Positions 16,479 to 26,392 are shown, numbered from the stretch's first letter. The stretch is DNA of 39,309 bases from Oscillospiraceae bacterium (GCA_015064665.1 SVRU01000017.1:1-39309), one strand, 5' to 3'. A program made the numbers and translations. The notes: generated by a model not told the origin, from the sequence alone.

Positions 16479-17771
16479 TTACCACTTAACGTTGATAAGA
16501 CCGTCCTTGTCCTTCGTGAGTTTTATGCCGTAGGGCTCGGACATTTTGCCGAGGTAGGAAACTACCTTATCCGCATCGCAAATTCGGGGAAGTCCTATTT
16601 CGGATTTGTTACCCTTTATCGTCGCTTCTACGGGGATAAGCTTCATTGATTTGAGCTTGCCGCACTCATCAACGTCCCAAAGAGGAAGCACGTTAAGATA
16701 CATTCTGGGGTCTTCCATAAGTCCTATCGTGAAATTCTTTGAACGGGTCTTAAGAAGCTCGTGCACGGTCGCGTCGGGGGAGAGTCCGTATTTTCTGAAA
16801 AACTCTGCGGGGGCGAACTCTATATTGTAAAGCTGAAGTATAAAGTCGCCGAGAGAATAGAATATAGGACAGTCCTTGTAAACCTCGATAGGACGGAGAA
16901 GGTGGGGACCGTGTCCGATTATTGCGTGAGCTCCCGCATCTATGCACTCGTGCGCGAAGTCAATTAAGAACTGAGAGGGATTTTCCTTTGCATCACCGCT
17001 TAGCTGATGCGAGTGAATTGAAACCATTATGTAATCGGCTTGAAGCTTTGCTTCGTAAATTGCGGTCTTTACGCGCTCAACGTCGGTGCGCTTTGCTTCC
17101 ATAACGTATTCGCACTTGTCGCCGAGAACAAATTTAAGCTCACCGAGAAGCTCCTCGTTGTCCTTGGTCGGCTGATAGTATCCCTCTTTTACGGTTATGT
17201 TTCTTGAAACGTTGATTCCCGTTTTTTCGGCAAGCTCCTTTACGAAAGCCATCTCGCGCTCTGTAACTCTGACGTATTTCTCAATAGTGATTCCGTTAAT
17301 ACCTGCTCTGCCCGGCACTCTCGCAGTCTGCTCGCCCGCAAGCATATCGGGTGAGAAGTTAGTGTTGGCCGATATAAGAGCGATTCTTCCCGCGTTTGAT
17401 TCAAGATATCGAGGCTTTGACGCCTCGCCGAGCGTTCTTCCTGCGCCTGCGTGAACGAAGTCGGAATCCTCAAGCGCTTCAAGGGTAGAGAGGAAGCCCT
17501 CAACCGAAAAGTCAAATGCGTGGTTATTGTTGAACGTGGTCATATTAAAGCCGAACGCAGCCATATCCTCAAGCACCTTGGGGGTCGTGCGGATATAAGT
17601 GCCGCCGCTGAGCTGCGCCGAGGGGCATTCGCCCTCTTCATTAAGGGTTGTTTCAAGGTTGAAAAAGCTTGCGTCCGCACTCTCAATGTAAGGGCGGAGC
17701 TCGTCGTAGCCCTTAAAATCGGGCTGAATTCTTCTGCCGATTATCGCATCGCCTGCTGCTAAAAGTTTCAT
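16479..17771 (-). CDS. CapA family protein (PGA-capsule-type metallophosphoesterase fold)
   Basis: Belongs to the calcineurin-like CapA family, named for poly-gamma-glutamate synthesis but widespread without capsule genes. The 430-residue protein shows AAGDAIIGRR near the start, FNLETTL, FNNNHAFDF, a mid-protein SIHSHQ, GHGPHLLRPIEVYKDCPIFY and SLGDFI, the usual metal-ligand order. It has no signal peptide or membrane helix, unlike secreted CapA proteins, so it is probably cytoplasmic. A GAGAGG site precedes the ATG. It starts 15 bases after the M20 peptidase stop and shares its promoter at 18956-18984. Its substrate is unknown; a function linked to peptide or amino-acid hydrolysis is only a guess from its neighbour. 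Confidence 0.8.
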   Translation of the reverse strand: MKLLAAGDAIIGRRIQPDFKGYDELRPYIESADASFFNLETTLNEEGECPSAQLSGGTYIRTTPKVLEDMAAFGFNMTTFNNNHAFDFSVEGFLSTLEALEDSDFVHAGAGRTLGEASKPRYLESNAGRIALISANTNFSPDMLAGEQTARVPGRAGINGITIEKYVRVTEREMAFVKELAEKTGINVSRNITVKEGYYQPTKDNEELLGELKFVLGDKCEYVMEAKRTDVERVKTAIYEAKLQADYIMVSIHSHQLSGDAKENPSQFLIDFAHECIDAGAHAIIGHGPHLLRPIEVYKDCPIFYSLGDFILQLYNIEFAPAEFFRKYGLSPDATVHELLKTRSKNFTIGLMEDPRMYLNVLPLWDVDECGKLKSMKLIPVEATIKGNKSEIGLPRICDADKVVSYLGKMSEPYGIKLTKDKDGLINVKW

Positions 17772-17786
17772 ATAATTAATCCTCTC

Positions 17787-18920
17787 TTATCTTATTTCTG
17801 CACATTTAACAAGAACCTTAATTCCTATTTCAAATCCCGTGACAAGCGAGGATTTAACTATGTATTCCTCGCGGGTGTGGGAACCGTTGCCAATATATAC
17901 GCCAACTGTTATTGCGGGTATTCCAAGCGAGAGTGGAATGTTGCAGTCGGTTGAGCTTGAACCGAAGTTCATCTCTTCACCCGTCGTTTGCAGAATAACG
18001 TCCGCGGCAATTTTCATAAGAGCTTCCTGCTTGCTCCGGTCAAAGTCGGCAGCGCAGGGACGGTCGCCGACAAGAGTTGCTTTAACCGTTACCTTTTCGT
18101 TTTTCGCCTCTTCAAAAATTCTTTCGAATTCGCCTTTCATATACGCGAGAAGCTCAAGATCGTCGGAACGGTATTCGCAAAGCATTCTTGCAGACTGTGC
18201 AATCGTGTTGACCGACGTTCCGCCCGAAATTTCTCCGACGTTGTAGGTGACCTTTTTACCCTCTTTTTTTGGCAGCTCTATTGAATAAATCTCGTTTACG
18301 ATTTTGGAAAGCTCGGCTATCGCGTTCGTGTTGCCGAATTTGCTCCAGGAGTGTCCTCCCTCGGTCAGAACCTCAACCTCGTATCTGTGTGAGCCTACGC
18401 ATCTTGTGGCAGAGTAGTTGAATCTGCTCGAGTCAAAGGAGATGAATTTCTCGACTCTGCCTTTAAAGCTCTCAAAAATGAATCTCGTTCCCTTAAGATT
18501 TCCGAGTCCCTCTTCACAGGAGTTACAAACGAAAAGAACGCCGTCCGTTTGGATTTTGTTTTCGACGAAATATTTTGCCGTGAGCATAAGTACCGCAACG
18601 CTTGCGGTATCGTCGCCTACTCCGGGGCAATATATTTTCTCTCCGTCATCAACGTATGGCATCGGCTCGGTATCGGGAAAAACCGTGTCGGTATGAGCTT
18701 CAAAAACAGCAAGTCTGTCGCTTCCCTCAGCTTGATAGGGAAAAACCACGTTGAGCGCCTCGTCGATATACGCGCCTTCAAGTCCGTTTTTATCAAACCA
18801 TGCCTTGCAATACTCGGCGCGCTTCTCCTCGTGGTGCGAGGGCGCGGGAATAAGACACAGCTCTTTCAGTATTTTGTAAAGCTCGTCAGTGTTGGCTTTT
18901 ACGTATTCAGTAATATTCAT
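17787..18920 (-). CDS. M20 family metallopeptidase (PepT-like)
   Basis: Zinc-dependent exopeptidase or amidohydrolase in the cytoplasm. From the preferred ATG at 18920 it has 377 residues. The co-catalytic zinc ligands are visible in order: His in FEAHTDT, bridging Asp in GVGDDTASV, Glu pair in CNSCEEGLGN, Asp in FDSSRF, and His in GNGSHTREEY. The central insertion has the dimerisation-domain start EVEVLTEGGHSW. The start is chosen for its GAGGA site eight bases upstream; the longer frame to 18965 lies over the promoter. Tripeptidase, dipeptidase or a deacylase role are all possible within M20. It leads a two-gene transcript with the CapA-like gene. Confidence 0.85.
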   Translation of the reverse strand: MNITEYVKANTDELYKILKELCLIPAPSHHEEKRAEYCKAWFDKNGLEGAYIDEALNVVFPYQAEGSDRLAVFEAHTDTVFPDTEPMPYVDDGEKIYCPGVGDDTASVAVLMLTAKYFVENKIQTDGVLFVCNSCEEGLGNLKGTRFIFESFKGRVEKFISFDSSRFNYSATRCVGSHRYEVEVLTEGGHSWSKFGNTNAIAELSKIVNEIYSIELPKKEGKKVTYNVGEISGGTSVNTIAQSARMLCEYRSDDLELLAYMKGEFERIFEEAKNEKVTVKATLVGDRPCAADFDRSKQEALMKIAADVILQTTGEEMNFGSSSTDCNIPLSLGIPAITVGVYIGNGSHTREEYIVKSSLVTGFEIGIKVLVKCAEIR

Positions 18921-18955
18921 TTGCAAATTCCTCGAGAAAAAACAATTACCTATAT

Positions 18956-18984
18956 ATTTTAGCACTAAAGATTAAATTTGTCTA
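18956..18984 (-). promoter_or_regulatory. Promoter of the M20 peptidase/CapA unit
   Basis: On the minus strand TAGACA (18979-18984), 17-base spacer, TAAAAT (18956-18961), about 36 bases before the ATG at 18920. Confidence 0.6.
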
Positions 18985-19064
18985 TATATTACCCCACGAA
19001 AAATTTTCGAATTTGTTTTTTAGAATAGTTATAATAGCGGAATTCATTCATTAAAGTTGCATAA

Positions 19065-19082
19065 TGTGAATAAATATTCGTA
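19065..19082 (+). promoter_or_regulatory. ARG box 1 (candidate ArgR site)
   Basis: TGTGAATAAATATTCGTA fits the ArgR consensus of TGAAT, four A/T bases, ATTCA with one mismatch in the core. It lies about 110 bases upstream of the argG -35 box. Confidence 0.6.
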
Positions 19083-19084
19083 AT

Positions 19085-19102
19085 TATGCATTAAATATGC
19101 AG
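19085..19102 (+). promoter_or_regulatory. ARG box 2 (candidate ArgR site)
   Basis: TGCATTAAATATGCA (19087-19101) is a perfect inverted repeat with the same 5-5-5 layout as an ARG box. It is spaced about two helical turns from box 1, as expected for cooperative ArgR hexamer binding. Confidence 0.45.
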
Positions 19103-19189
19103 AATGCTATATAATTATACATAAATAAACTAAAGAATAATCTTAATACTAGTGCATAGTGACGAAAATAAATAAAATTCATAAAAAGT

Positions 19190-19207
19190 ATTGCATATTT
19201 ATTCAAT
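19190..19207 (+). promoter_or_regulatory. ARG box 3 overlapping the argG -35 region
   Basis: TGCATATTTATTCA (19192-19205) matches the ARG-box consensus with one core mismatch and covers the -35 hexamer, a position that would block RNA polymerase when ArgR-arginine binds. Confidence 0.5.
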
Positions 19208-19219
19208 TAGTGGTACAAT
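19191..19219 (+). promoter_or_regulatory. Sigma-A promoter of the argGHF operon
   Basis: TTGCAT (19191-19196), 17-base spacer, TACAAT (19214-19219), giving a leader of about 50 bases before argG. The remaining DNA back to 18985 is AT-rich and holds the ARG boxes; nothing else is recognised. Confidence 0.75.
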
Positions 19220-19277
19220 ATCATCGTTAAAAATAAAAAACGGCGAAAAGCCAAGACAAATTCGGAGGATTTAAAAA

Positions 19278-20504
19278 ATGGATAAGAAAAATATTAAAAA
19301 GGTAGTTCTTGCTTACTCGGGCGGTCTTGATACCTCGATTATCATTCCGTGGCTCAAGGAAAATTATAACAACTGTGAGGTAATTGCGGTTTCCGGAAAC
19401 GTAGGTCAGGCTGACGAGCTTGAGGGTCTTGAGGAAAAGGCTATCAAAACAGGCGCGTCGAAGCTCTATATCGAGGATCTTACGGAGGAATTCGTTAACG
19501 ATTACATCATTCCCACGGTGAAGGCGGGTGCGCTTTACGAGGAATATATGCTCGGAACTTCATTTGCCCGTCCCATTATCGCTAAGAGAATCGTTGAAAT
19601 AGCTCTTGCCGAGGGCGCTGACGCTATCTGCCACGGCTGCACGGGTAAGGGTAACGACCAGGTTCGTTTCGAGCTTGCTATCAAGGCTTTTGCTCCCGAT
19701 ATGCATATCATCGCTCCCTGGCGTGAGTGGACTATAAAATCACGTGAGGAGGAAATTGATTATGCCGAGGCGCATAACATTCCACTTAAGATAAACCGCG
19801 AAACCAACTACTCTAAGGATAAGAACCTCTGGCACCTCTCTCACGAGGGTCTTGACCTTGAGGATGCTTGGAACGAGCCTCTTTACGATAAGCCCGGATT
19901 TCTTGAAATGGGCGTATCACCCATGCAGGCTCCTGATAAGCCCACCTATATCACGCTTGATTTTGAAAAGGGTATTCCCACCGCTCTTAACGGCGAAAAG
20001 ATGAGCGCGAAGGAAATAATTCTTGCTCTTAATAAGGTGGGCGGCGAAAACGGTATCGGTCTTCTCGATATCATTGAAAACCGTCTTGTCGGTATGAAGT
20101 GCCGCGGCGTTTATGAAACTCCCGGCGGATCTATTCTCTATTTTGCGCACAACTATCTTGAAACTCTTACTCTTGATAAGATGACCGCTCATAAGAAGAG
20201 CGAGCTTGCCATCACCTTTGCCGACCTCGTTTATAACGGTCAGTGGTTTACTCCTCTGCGCGAGGCTCTCTCGGCGTTCGTTGACAAAACTCAGGAGAAC
20301 GTAACGGGTACGGTAAGACTTAAGCTTTACAAGGGTAATATTATTAAGGCGGGCGTTAAGAGTGACTTTGCGCTCTACTCCGAGGAGCTTGCAACCTTCG
20401 GTGAGGACGACGTATACAATCAGGCAGATGCCGCAGGCTTTATCAACCTCTTCGGTCTTCCCATCAAGGTTCAGGCGCAGGTAAACGCAAAGAATAATAA
20501 GTGA
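19278..20504 (+). CDS. argG: Argininosuccinate synthase
   Basis: Condenses citrulline and aspartate with ATP to argininosuccinate, the second-last step of arginine synthesis. The 408-residue length is typical. The N-type ATP pyrophosphatase loop AYSGGLDTS is at residues 13-21; other family blocks include [31 protein letters not shown] and APWREW. A CGGAGG site precedes the ATG. It leads argG-argH-argF behind ArgR-like boxes, so arginine repression is likely. Confidence 0.96.
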   Translation: MDKKNIKKVVLAYSGGLDTSIIIPWLKENYNNCEVIAVSGNVGQADELEGLEEKAIKTGASKLYIEDLTEEFVNDYIIPTVKAGALYEEYMLGTSFARPIIAKRIVEIALAEGADAICHGCTGKGNDQVRFELAIKAFAPDMHIIAPWREWTIKSREEEIDYAEAHNIPLKINRETNYSKDKNLWHLSHEGLDLEDAWNEPLYDKPGFLEMGVSPMQAPDKPTYITLDFEKGIPTALNGEKMSAKEIILALNKVGGENGIGLLDIIENRLVGMKCRGVYETPGGSILYFAHNYLETLTLDKMTAHKKSELAITFADLVYNGQWFTPLREALSAFVDKTQENVTGTVRLKLYKGNIIKAGVKSDFALYSEELATFGEDDVYNQADAAGFINLFGLPIKVQAQVNAKNNK

Positions 20505-20573
20505 TCCCAGACCCGAGGGCGTGTTAAATTAAATTCGCTTTTAAACAAAATAAATTCGGAAAGTAATCAGATT

Positions 20574-21962
20574 ATGGAAAAAATGTGGGCGGGGCGCACC
20601 GACGGCGCGGTGAGCGCCATTGCAGACGACTTTAACTCCTCAATTCACTTTGACAACAAGATGTACCGTCAGGATATCCGCGGTTCTATGGAGCACGCGC
20701 TTATGCTTTCGGCAACCGGAATAATAAGCGAAAACGAGTATCAAGAGATTCGAGAGGGACTTTCCTCGATTCTTGACGATATCGACTCGGGAAAGCTTGC
20801 GTTCAATATGAATGCCGAGGATATTCATATGTTTATCGAAGCCGAGCTTACGGTGCGTATCGGCGATGCGGGAAAAAAGCTTCACACGGCAAGAAGCCGC
20901 AACGACCAGGTCGCTCTTGACTTAAGACTTTATATGCGCGACGAGGTGGCGGTCATAAGAAAACAGCTTATCTCGCTCATCGGCGCAATAGTTTCGCAGG
21001 CGGAAAAAAATACCGACGCGATAATGCCGGGATATACTCATCTTCAAAGAGCTCAGCCTATAACCTTTGCTCAGCATCTTCTCGCATATGCTATGATGTT
21101 TATGCGTGACGTGACGCGGCTTGACGACGCGTTAAAGAGAATGAATTATTCTCCCCTCGGCTCCTGCGCTCTCGCGGGAACGACCTATCCCACCGATAGA
21201 AGAATGGTTGCCGAAAATCTCGGATTCGACGGTATCACCGAAAACTCGGTTGACGGCGTTTCCGACAGAGATTACTGCGTTGAGCTTGAGGCGGCGTTCG
21301 CACTTATTATGATGCATCTGTCGCGATTTTCTGAGGAAATAATACTTTGGTCCAGCTGGGAATTCAAGTTCGTCGAGCTTGACGACGCCTACACGACCGG
21401 CTCGTCTATAATGCCGCAGAAGAAAAATCCCGATATGGCGGAGCTCGTCCGCGGAAAAACGGGCAGAGTTTACGGCGACCTTATGGCAACTCTCACCGTC
21501 CTTAAGGGACTTCCGCTTGCATACAACAAGGATATGCAGGAGGATAAGGAGGCGATATTCGACGCTGCCGAAACGGTTGGAAAGTGTCTTGGGGTATTCG
21601 TTCCGATGATCGAAACGATGAAGCCGTTGAAGGAAAATATGTATAACGCCTCAAGGCGCGGATTTATAAACGCCACCGACCTTGCAGACTATCTTACCAA
21701 GAAGGGAATGCCCTTCAGAAGCGCGTATAAGGTCGTCGGCGTAATAGTTGCCGAGTGCATTAAAAGCGGAAAAACACTTGATGAGATGCCGCTTTCGGAA
21801 TACAAGGCGCACAGCGACGTGTTTGACAGTGACCTCTATGATGAAATATCTCTTGAAACCTGCGTAAGAAAGCGCATTTCAGCAGGCTCTACGGGATATG
21901 AGAGCGTTGCATACCAGATAGAATACGTCAAGAAATTCTTGGAAAGCAACGCAAAACGATAA
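20574..21962 (+). CDS. argH: Argininosuccinate lyase
   Basis: Splits argininosuccinate into arginine and fumarate, the last step of arginine synthesis; active as a homotetramer in the fumarase/aspartase superfamily. The 462-residue protein begins [15 protein letters not shown] after a short lead and has [24 protein letters not shown] and the superfamily signature [12 protein letters not shown] with the mobile catalytic serine loop. The ATG has only a weak GGAAAG site about ten bases upstream. It follows argG after 69 bases with no terminator, so it belongs to the same transcript. Confidence 0.96.
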   Translation: MEKMWAGRTDGAVSAIADDFNSSIHFDNKMYRQDIRGSMEHALMLSATGIISENEYQEIREGLSSILDDIDSGKLAFNMNAEDIHMFIEAELTVRIGDAGKKLHTARSRNDQVALDLRLYMRDEVAVIRKQLISLIGAIVSQAEKNTDAIMPGYTHLQRAQPITFAQHLLAYAMMFMRDVTRLDDALKRMNYSPLGSCALAGTTYPTDRRMVAENLGFDGITENSVDGVSDRDYCVELEAAFALIMMHLSRFSEEIILWSSWEFKFVELDDAYTTGSSIMPQKKNPDMAELVRGKTGRVYGDLMATLTVLKGLPLAYNKDMQEDKEAIFDAAETVGKCLGVFVPMIETMKPLKENMYNASRRGFINATDLADYLTKKGMPFRSAYKVVGVIVAECIKSGKTLDEMPLSEYKAHSDVFDSDLYDEISLETCVRKRISAGSTGYESVAYQIEYVKKFLESNAKR

Positions 21963-22011
21963 TTCGCATATGCGTTTTATCTTCAATAACGTAATAAGGA
22001 ACCGTATAAAT

Positions 22012-22998
22012 ATGAATTCATTAAAGGGCAGAGATTTGCTTAAACTTCTTGACTATACCGCCGAGGAGATGGAATATCTTATCAACCTTGCGGAAGAGCT
22101 TAAGGCAAAGAAAAAAGCAGGTATTCCTCACAGGCTTCACGAGGGTAAAAATATAGTTCTTCTCTTTGAAAAGGACAGCACCCGTACCCGTTGCGCGTTT
22201 GAGGTGGCGGCAGCCGACCTCGGAATGACGGCAACCTATCTCGGACCGACAGGCTCGCAGATGGGAAAGAAGGAGAGCATCGCCGACACGGCAAGAGTTC
22301 TTGCGGGAATGTACGACGGCATTGAGTACCGCGGATACGCTCAGACGATAGTCGAGGAGCTTGCGAAATATTCCAAGGTTCCCGTGTGGAACGGACTTAC
22401 GAACGAATTTCATCCTACTCAGATTCTTGCCGATTTCCTCACTATAAAGGAGAAGTTCGGAAAACTTAAGGGAATCAATTTCGTGTATATGGGCGACGCC
22501 CGTTACAATATGGGTAACTCTCTTATGGTCGGATGCGCCAAGATGGGTATTAATTTTACCGCTTGCGCACCCAAGGAATATTTCCCCGACAAAGCCCTTA
22601 TTGAAGAGTGCGAGGCTATCGCAAAAGAGAGCGGAGCAACTCTGAAATTTGACACGGACCCCATCAGCGCAACCAAAGGCGCCGACGTTATCTATACTGA
22701 CGTGTGGGTTTCGATGGGTGAGCCCGAGGAGGTTTGGGCGAGTCGTATTAAGGAGCTTTCACCCTACGCCGTAACGATGAAGATTATGGAAAACGCAGGT
22801 TCTGATGCGGTATTTATGCATTGTCTGCCCGCCTTCCACGACCTCAATACCGTAATTGGAAAGCAGATTGGCGAAAAGTTCGGTATCGATTCAATGGAGG
22901 TGACCGACGAGGTCTTTGAGAGCGAGCGTTCCATAGTCTTTGACGAAGCGGAGAACAGAATGCACACTATAAAGGCGGTCATGGCGGCGACGCTGTAA
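22012..22998 (+). CDS. argF: Ornithine carbamoyltransferase
   Basis: Forms citrulline from ornithine and carbamoyl phosphate, feeding argG. The 328-residue protein has the carbamoyl-phosphate loop STRTR, the ornithine-side blocks [10 protein letters not shown] and [11 protein letters not shown], and the catalytic [11 protein letters not shown] 22012 is preferred because the protein then starts at the usual [14 protein letters not shown]; the longer frame from 21970 adds 14 unrelated residues. AAGGA lies eleven bases upstream. The frame starts 49 bases after argH and ends with a clear terminator at 23021, so it is the last gene of the operon. Both anabolic and catabolic versions exist; linkage to argG and argH supports synthesis. 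Confidence 0.95.
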   Translation: MNSLKGRDLLKLLDYTAEEMEYLINLAEELKAKKKAGIPHRLHEGKNIVLLFEKDSTRTRCAFEVAAADLGMTATYLGPTGSQMGKKESIADTARVLAGMYDGIEYRGYAQTIVEELAKYSKVPVWNGLTNEFHPTQILADFLTIKEKFGKLKGINFVYMGDARYNMGNSLMVGCAKMGINFTACAPKEYFPDKALIEECEAIAKESGATLKFDTDPISATKGADVIYTDVWVSMGEPEEVWASRIKELSPYAVTMKIMENAGSDAVFMHCLPAFHDLNTVIGKQIGEKFGIDSMEVTDEVFESERSIVFDEAENRMHTIKAVMAATL

Positions 22999-23020
22999 AA
23001 GAAAATTCCAAATCAGTATT

Positions 23021-23069
23021 AAGCACTTGTGATATATGGATTAAAGTATGTCACAGGTGCTTGTTTTTG
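23021..23069 (+). terminator. Terminator of the argGHF operon
   Basis: AAGCACTTGTGA (23021-23032) pairs with TCACAGGTGCTT (23051-23062), followed by GTTTTTGT. Confidence 0.85.
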
Positions 23070-23081
23070 TTTATATGTATA

Positions 23082-23110
23082 TTGACATTGATTTTATCTT
23101 ATGATATAAT
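23082..23110 (+). promoter_or_regulatory. Sigma-A promoter of alaS
   Basis: TTGACA (23082-23087), 17-base spacer, TATAAT (23105-23110). The leader is only about 35 bases, too short for a T-box. Confidence 0.85.
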
Positions 23111-23151
23111 ATTATATTGTAAAAATATATTAAATACAGAGGACTTTTGTT

Positions 23152-25773
23152 ATGAAATGGACTTCTCTTAACGATTTGCGTGAAAAGTATCTTGCTTTCT
23201 TTGAGAGCAAGGGGCATCTTCGTTTGCCAAGCTTTTCGCTTATACCGAACAACGATAAATCGCTTTTGCTTATCAACTCGGGCATGGCGCCGATGAAAAA
23301 ATACTTCACGGGTGAGGAGGTTCCGCCGAGAACGCGCGTTTGCACCTGTCAGAAGTGCATAAGAACTCCCGACCTTGAAAGAGTCGGACATACCGCGCGT
23401 CACGGTACTTATTTTGAGATGCTCGGAAACTTCTCTTTCGGCGATTATTTTAAGAATGAAGCAATCGCGTGGTCTTGGGAATTCCTTAACGGAACTCTTG
23501 AAATTCCCGCAGAGCTTCTTTGGCCGTCCGTTTACGAGGGCGACGACGAGGCGTATGCAATCTGGCGTGACAAGGTTGGCGTTCCCGAGGAGCATATAGT
23601 AAGACTTGGAAAGGCTGATAACTTCTGGGAGCACGGCTCGGGTCCTTGCGGTCCTTGCTCGGAAATATATCTTGACCGCGGTGAGAAATACGGGTGCGGA
23701 AGCCCCGATTGTAAGCCCGGCTGCGACTGCGACAGATTTATGGAGATATGGAACAACGTATTCTCTCAGTTTAACAACGACGGTGCGGGTAATTACACCG
23801 AGCTTATACAGAAAAATATTGACACGGGTATGGGACTTGAGCGTCTTGCCTGCGTTATGCAGGGCGTGGACAATCTCTTTGAGGTTGACACCGTGCGCAA
23901 AATTCTTGACACGGTATGCGCTATTTCTGAAAAAACCTACGGGAAAGATGCGAAAAACGACGTTTCAATCCGTGTCGTTACCGACCATATAAGAAGCGCG
24001 ACGTTTATGATCTGCGACGGCGTTATTCCCTCAAACGAGGGCAGGGGATACGTCCTCAGAAGAATTATCAGACGCGCATGCCGTCACGGAAAGCTTCTCG
24101 GCATAAACAGAATGTTCTTAAAGGAGCTTTGTGAGGTCGTTATTTCTCAGAATGACAAGGCTTACCCCGAGCTTGTTGAAAAGCGCGACTATATCCTTAA
24201 GGTCGTGGTTCTTGAGGAGGAAAGATTTAACGCTACCATCGACGCAGGTCTTGGAATTCTCAACGGTATAGTTGCAGAGCTTCGCGTCTCGGGCGGCAAG
24301 GTGATCTCGGGCGAGGATGCTTTCAAGCTTTACGATACCTTCGGATTTCCCGTTGACCTTACACGCGAGATTGCCGAGGAAGCGGGACTTTCGGTTGATA
24401 ACGACGCCTTTGCGGCTCTTATGGATGAGCAGAAGCAGAGGGCGAGAGCGGCAAGAGGAAATATTTCGGGCTGGTCGGATTCATCAAAGGACCTTCTCGA
24501 GTCTCTTCCCGAAACCGAATTCGTCGGATATGACAGCGTCGAGTGCGAGGCAACTCTTCTTTCGATAATTGCCGACGGAGAAAACGTTGAATCAATAAAC
24601 GAGGGCGAATGCTCGCTCGTGTTTGATAAAACCGTATTCTACGGCGAGGGCGGCGGTCAGGTTGGTGACACGGGTGTCATCACCTCAGGCGGCGCAACTC
24701 TTACCGTCCTTGATACAAAGAAAACTAACGGAATCTATATTCACGAGGTTAAAATCGAGGCGGGAAGTCTTAAAAAAGGTGACGTGCTTACCCTTAAAAT
24801 TGACACGGCTAGACGTCTTTCAATAAAAAGAAATCACTCGGCGGCTCATCTTCTTCAGGCAGCTTTGCGTCAGGTTCTCGGCTCACACGTTGAGCAGGCG
24901 GGCTCATACGTTGACGAGCATAGGGTAAGATTTGACTTTACTCACCTCTCTGCTATGACTAAAGAAGAGATAGCGAAGGTTGAAGCGATAGTCAACGCGA
25001 ATATACTTATGTCCGAGTCTTGCTCTACCGAAATTTCGGATATCGAGTCGGCTCGCAAGAAGGGTGCTATGGCTCTCTTTGGCGAAAAGTACGGAGATAA
25101 GGTAAGGGTCGTCAGCATCGGAAGCTCCTCGGTTGAGCTTTGCGGAGGAACGCACGTTTCATCTACCGGCGAGATAGGACTCTTCAAGGTAATATCCGAG
25201 TCCTCGGTTGCGGCAGGCGTAAGAAGAATAGAGGGAACGACCGGACTTGGCGTTCTTGCTCTTCTCGCTGAAAAGGACGAGCTTATAAACGAAACCGCAA
25301 AAGAGCTTAAGGCGCAGAATCCTCAGACTATCGCAAAGAAGGCGTCGGCTCTTCAGGCGGAGATAAAGGAAACCAAGCGCGAGCTTGACAGCGCAAACGC
25401 AAAGCTTTCCGAAATCAAGACGCAGTCGCTTCTTGACGGAATCAAATCGGTAGGAAAGTTCAAGCTTCTCGTTGCAAAAATCGATGCAAGAGCAGACGAA
25501 GCAAGAGGTCTTTGCGACTCGGTTAAGGCTAAATTCTCCGACGGCGTTGCGGTATTTGCAGCTGTATCCGACAGCAAGCTCAATTTTGTTTGTGCAGCAG
25601 GACAGGATGCGGTTAAAGCAGGCGCGCACGCAGGTAAAATAGTCGGCGAAATCGCGGCTATTTGCGGCGGTAAGGGCGGCGGACGCCCCGACAGCGCGAT
25701 GAGCGGCGGCCGTGACCTTAACAAGATTGACGAAGCTCTTGCAAGAGCCGAGGAAATTCTCAAAAATATTTAA
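23152..25773 (+). CDS. alaS: Alanyl-tRNA synthetase
   Basis: Charges tRNA-Ala with alanine and edits mischarged serine and glycine. The 873-residue length is that of a full bacterial AlaRS. The class II core begins with RLPSFSLIPNNDKSLLLINS and continues through GNFSFGDYFKNEAI. The editing domain has HSAAHLLQAALR (zinc HxxxH, about residue 563) and ELCGGTHVSSTGEIG. The C-Ala domain ends with GGKGGGRPDSAMSGG. The insertion CGSPDCKPGCDCD in the catalytic domain is cysteine-rich but typical of many clostridial enzymes. It has its own promoter and a strong terminator, so it is monocistronic. Confidence 0.97.
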   Translation: MKWTSLNDLREKYLAFFESKGHLRLPSFSLIPNNDKSLLLINSGMAPMKKYFTGEEVPPRTRVCTCQKCIRTPDLERVGHTARHGTYFEMLGNFSFGDYFKNEAIAWSWEFLNGTLEIPAELLWPSVYEGDDEAYAIWRDKVGVPEEHIVRLGKADNFWEHGSGPCGPCSEIYLDRGEKYGCGSPDCKPGCDCDRFMEIWNNVFSQFNNDGAGNYTELIQKNIDTGMGLERLACVMQGVDNLFEVDTVRKILDTVCAISEKTYGKDAKNDVSIRVVTDHIRSATFMICDGVIPSNEGRGYVLRRIIRRACRHGKLLGINRMFLKELCEVVISQNDKAYPELVEKRDYILKVVVLEEERFNATIDAGLGILNGIVAELRVSGGKVISGEDAFKLYDTFGFPVDLTREIAEEAGLSVDNDAFAALMDEQKQRARAARGNISGWSDSSKDLLESLPETEFVGYDSVECEATLLSIIADGENVESINEGECSLVFDKTVFYGEGGGQVGDTGVITSGGATLTVLDTKKTNGIYIHEVKIEAGSLKKGDVLTLKIDTARRLSIKRNHSAAHLLQAALRQVLGSHVEQAGSYVDEHRVRFDFTHLSAMTKEEIAKVEAIVNANILMSESCSTEISDIESARKKGAMALFGEKYGDKVRVVSIGSSSVELCGGTHVSSTGEIGLFKVISESSVAAGVRRIEGTTGLGVLALLAEKDELINETAKELKAQNPQTIAKKASALQAEIKETKRELDSANAKLSEIKTQSLLDGIKSVGKFKLLVAKIDARADEARGLCDSVKAKFSDGVAVFAAVSDSKLNFVCAAGQDAVKAGAHAGKIVGEIAAICGGKGGGRPDSAMSGGRDLNKIDEALARAEEILKNI

Positions 25774-25783
25774 AACGCATAAT

Positions 25784-25858
25784 AAAAAAAGACGGTGTAA
25801 TATCAAGCCAAGCAATCCGGTTTTTTGGATTGCCGCGCGATATTATACCGTCTTTTTT
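25784..25858 (+). terminator. Long bidirectional terminator after alaS
   Basis: A near-perfect stem pairs 25784-25804 (AAAAAAAGACGGT and following) with 25839-25858 (ACCGTCTTTTTT). AAGCAATCC/GGATTGC pair in the inner arm. U-rich ends on both strands serve alaS and the convergent gene at 25898. Confidence 0.92.
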
Positions 25859-25897
25859 CGTTTTATAATTCAATTTATTCTACAGACACGGTTTTTG

Positions 25898-26293
25898 TTA
25901 GATATCCGAACCCGTGCCCGAGGAATTTTCATACATCTGCTTTATAATCTGCCAAAGATATTTTTGGTCCTCTTCGCCTATCGTGTAAACGTAGATTATT
26001 ATGCCGAGGCCGAATACCGTGCCGAATAGTCCGAGTATAAGACCGAAAATCGACTTGCCGTCAAAGTATCCGAGTATTCTTCTTGAAGCAACCGCAAATA
26101 CTATTGCAAGCGCACCGAAAATTATACTTGCCCAACCGAAAGAGCAGGTGAATAGTGAAACCGCGCCCATAACGAGTGACGCAACCGACCAACCGACAGT
26201 TTTCGGCTTACCGTGTCTGTCGAGGGTTTGAAAGGCGTAATCCTGCTCGTTGTTTTCATTGTCGCTTTCGTAATTGTTCCATCCGTTTTCCAT
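25898..26293 (-). CDS. Small membrane protein, DUF4190-like
   Basis: A 131-residue protein with a hydrophilic, Asn/Glu-rich N-terminus (ENGWNNYESDNENNEQDYAF) and two or three hydrophobic helices with small-residue patterns (VASLVMGAVSLFTCSFGWAS, IIFGALAIVFAVASRR, FGLILGLFGTVFGLGIIIYV). The arrangement resembles DUF4190-type small membrane proteins, whose function is unknown. ATG 26293 has AAAGGAG just upstream; the frame extends further only into the promoter. Its promoter at 26325-26353 is sigma-A type and divergent from the spoVA cluster, so a sporulation role is not implied by its position alone. Confidence 0.65.
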   Translation of the reverse strand: MENGWNNYESDNENNEQDYAFQTLDRHGKPKTVGWSVASLVMGAVSLFTCSFGWASIIFGALAIVFAVASRRILGYFDGKSIFGLILGLFGTVFGLGIIIYVYTIGEEDQKYLWQIIKQMYENSSGTGSDI

Positions 26294-26324
26294 ACTCTTC
26301 TCCTTTGTTGTATTATTAAATAAT

Positions 26325-26353
26325 ATTCTATCACATTTTGTCGAAAGTTTCAA
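26325..26353 (-). promoter_or_regulatory. Sigma-A promoter of the small membrane protein gene
   Basis: On the minus strand TTGAAA (26348-26353), 17-base spacer, TAGAAT (26325-26330), about 32 bases before the ATG. Confidence 0.7.
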
Positions 26354-26392
26354 GAGGAATATTAAAGTATATAGTTACTTTTTTCACTTGCG

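Noticed and set aside
16460..16482. Fragment resembling the MITE right end (TTCGGATTGTTC)
   Set aside because: Only about 12 bases match well and the outer CTTGCCTA part is degraded; it could be chance beside the CapA-like gene's stop.
23040..23151. T-box riboswitch before alaS
   Set aside because: The leader is only about 35 bases after the -10 box and has no T-box sequence; the hairpin at 23021-23069 is the argF terminator.
25159..25815. Minus-strand open frame of 218 codons opposite alaS
   Set aside because: alaS is unmistakable on the plus strand; the antisense frame has no start signals or recognisable domain.
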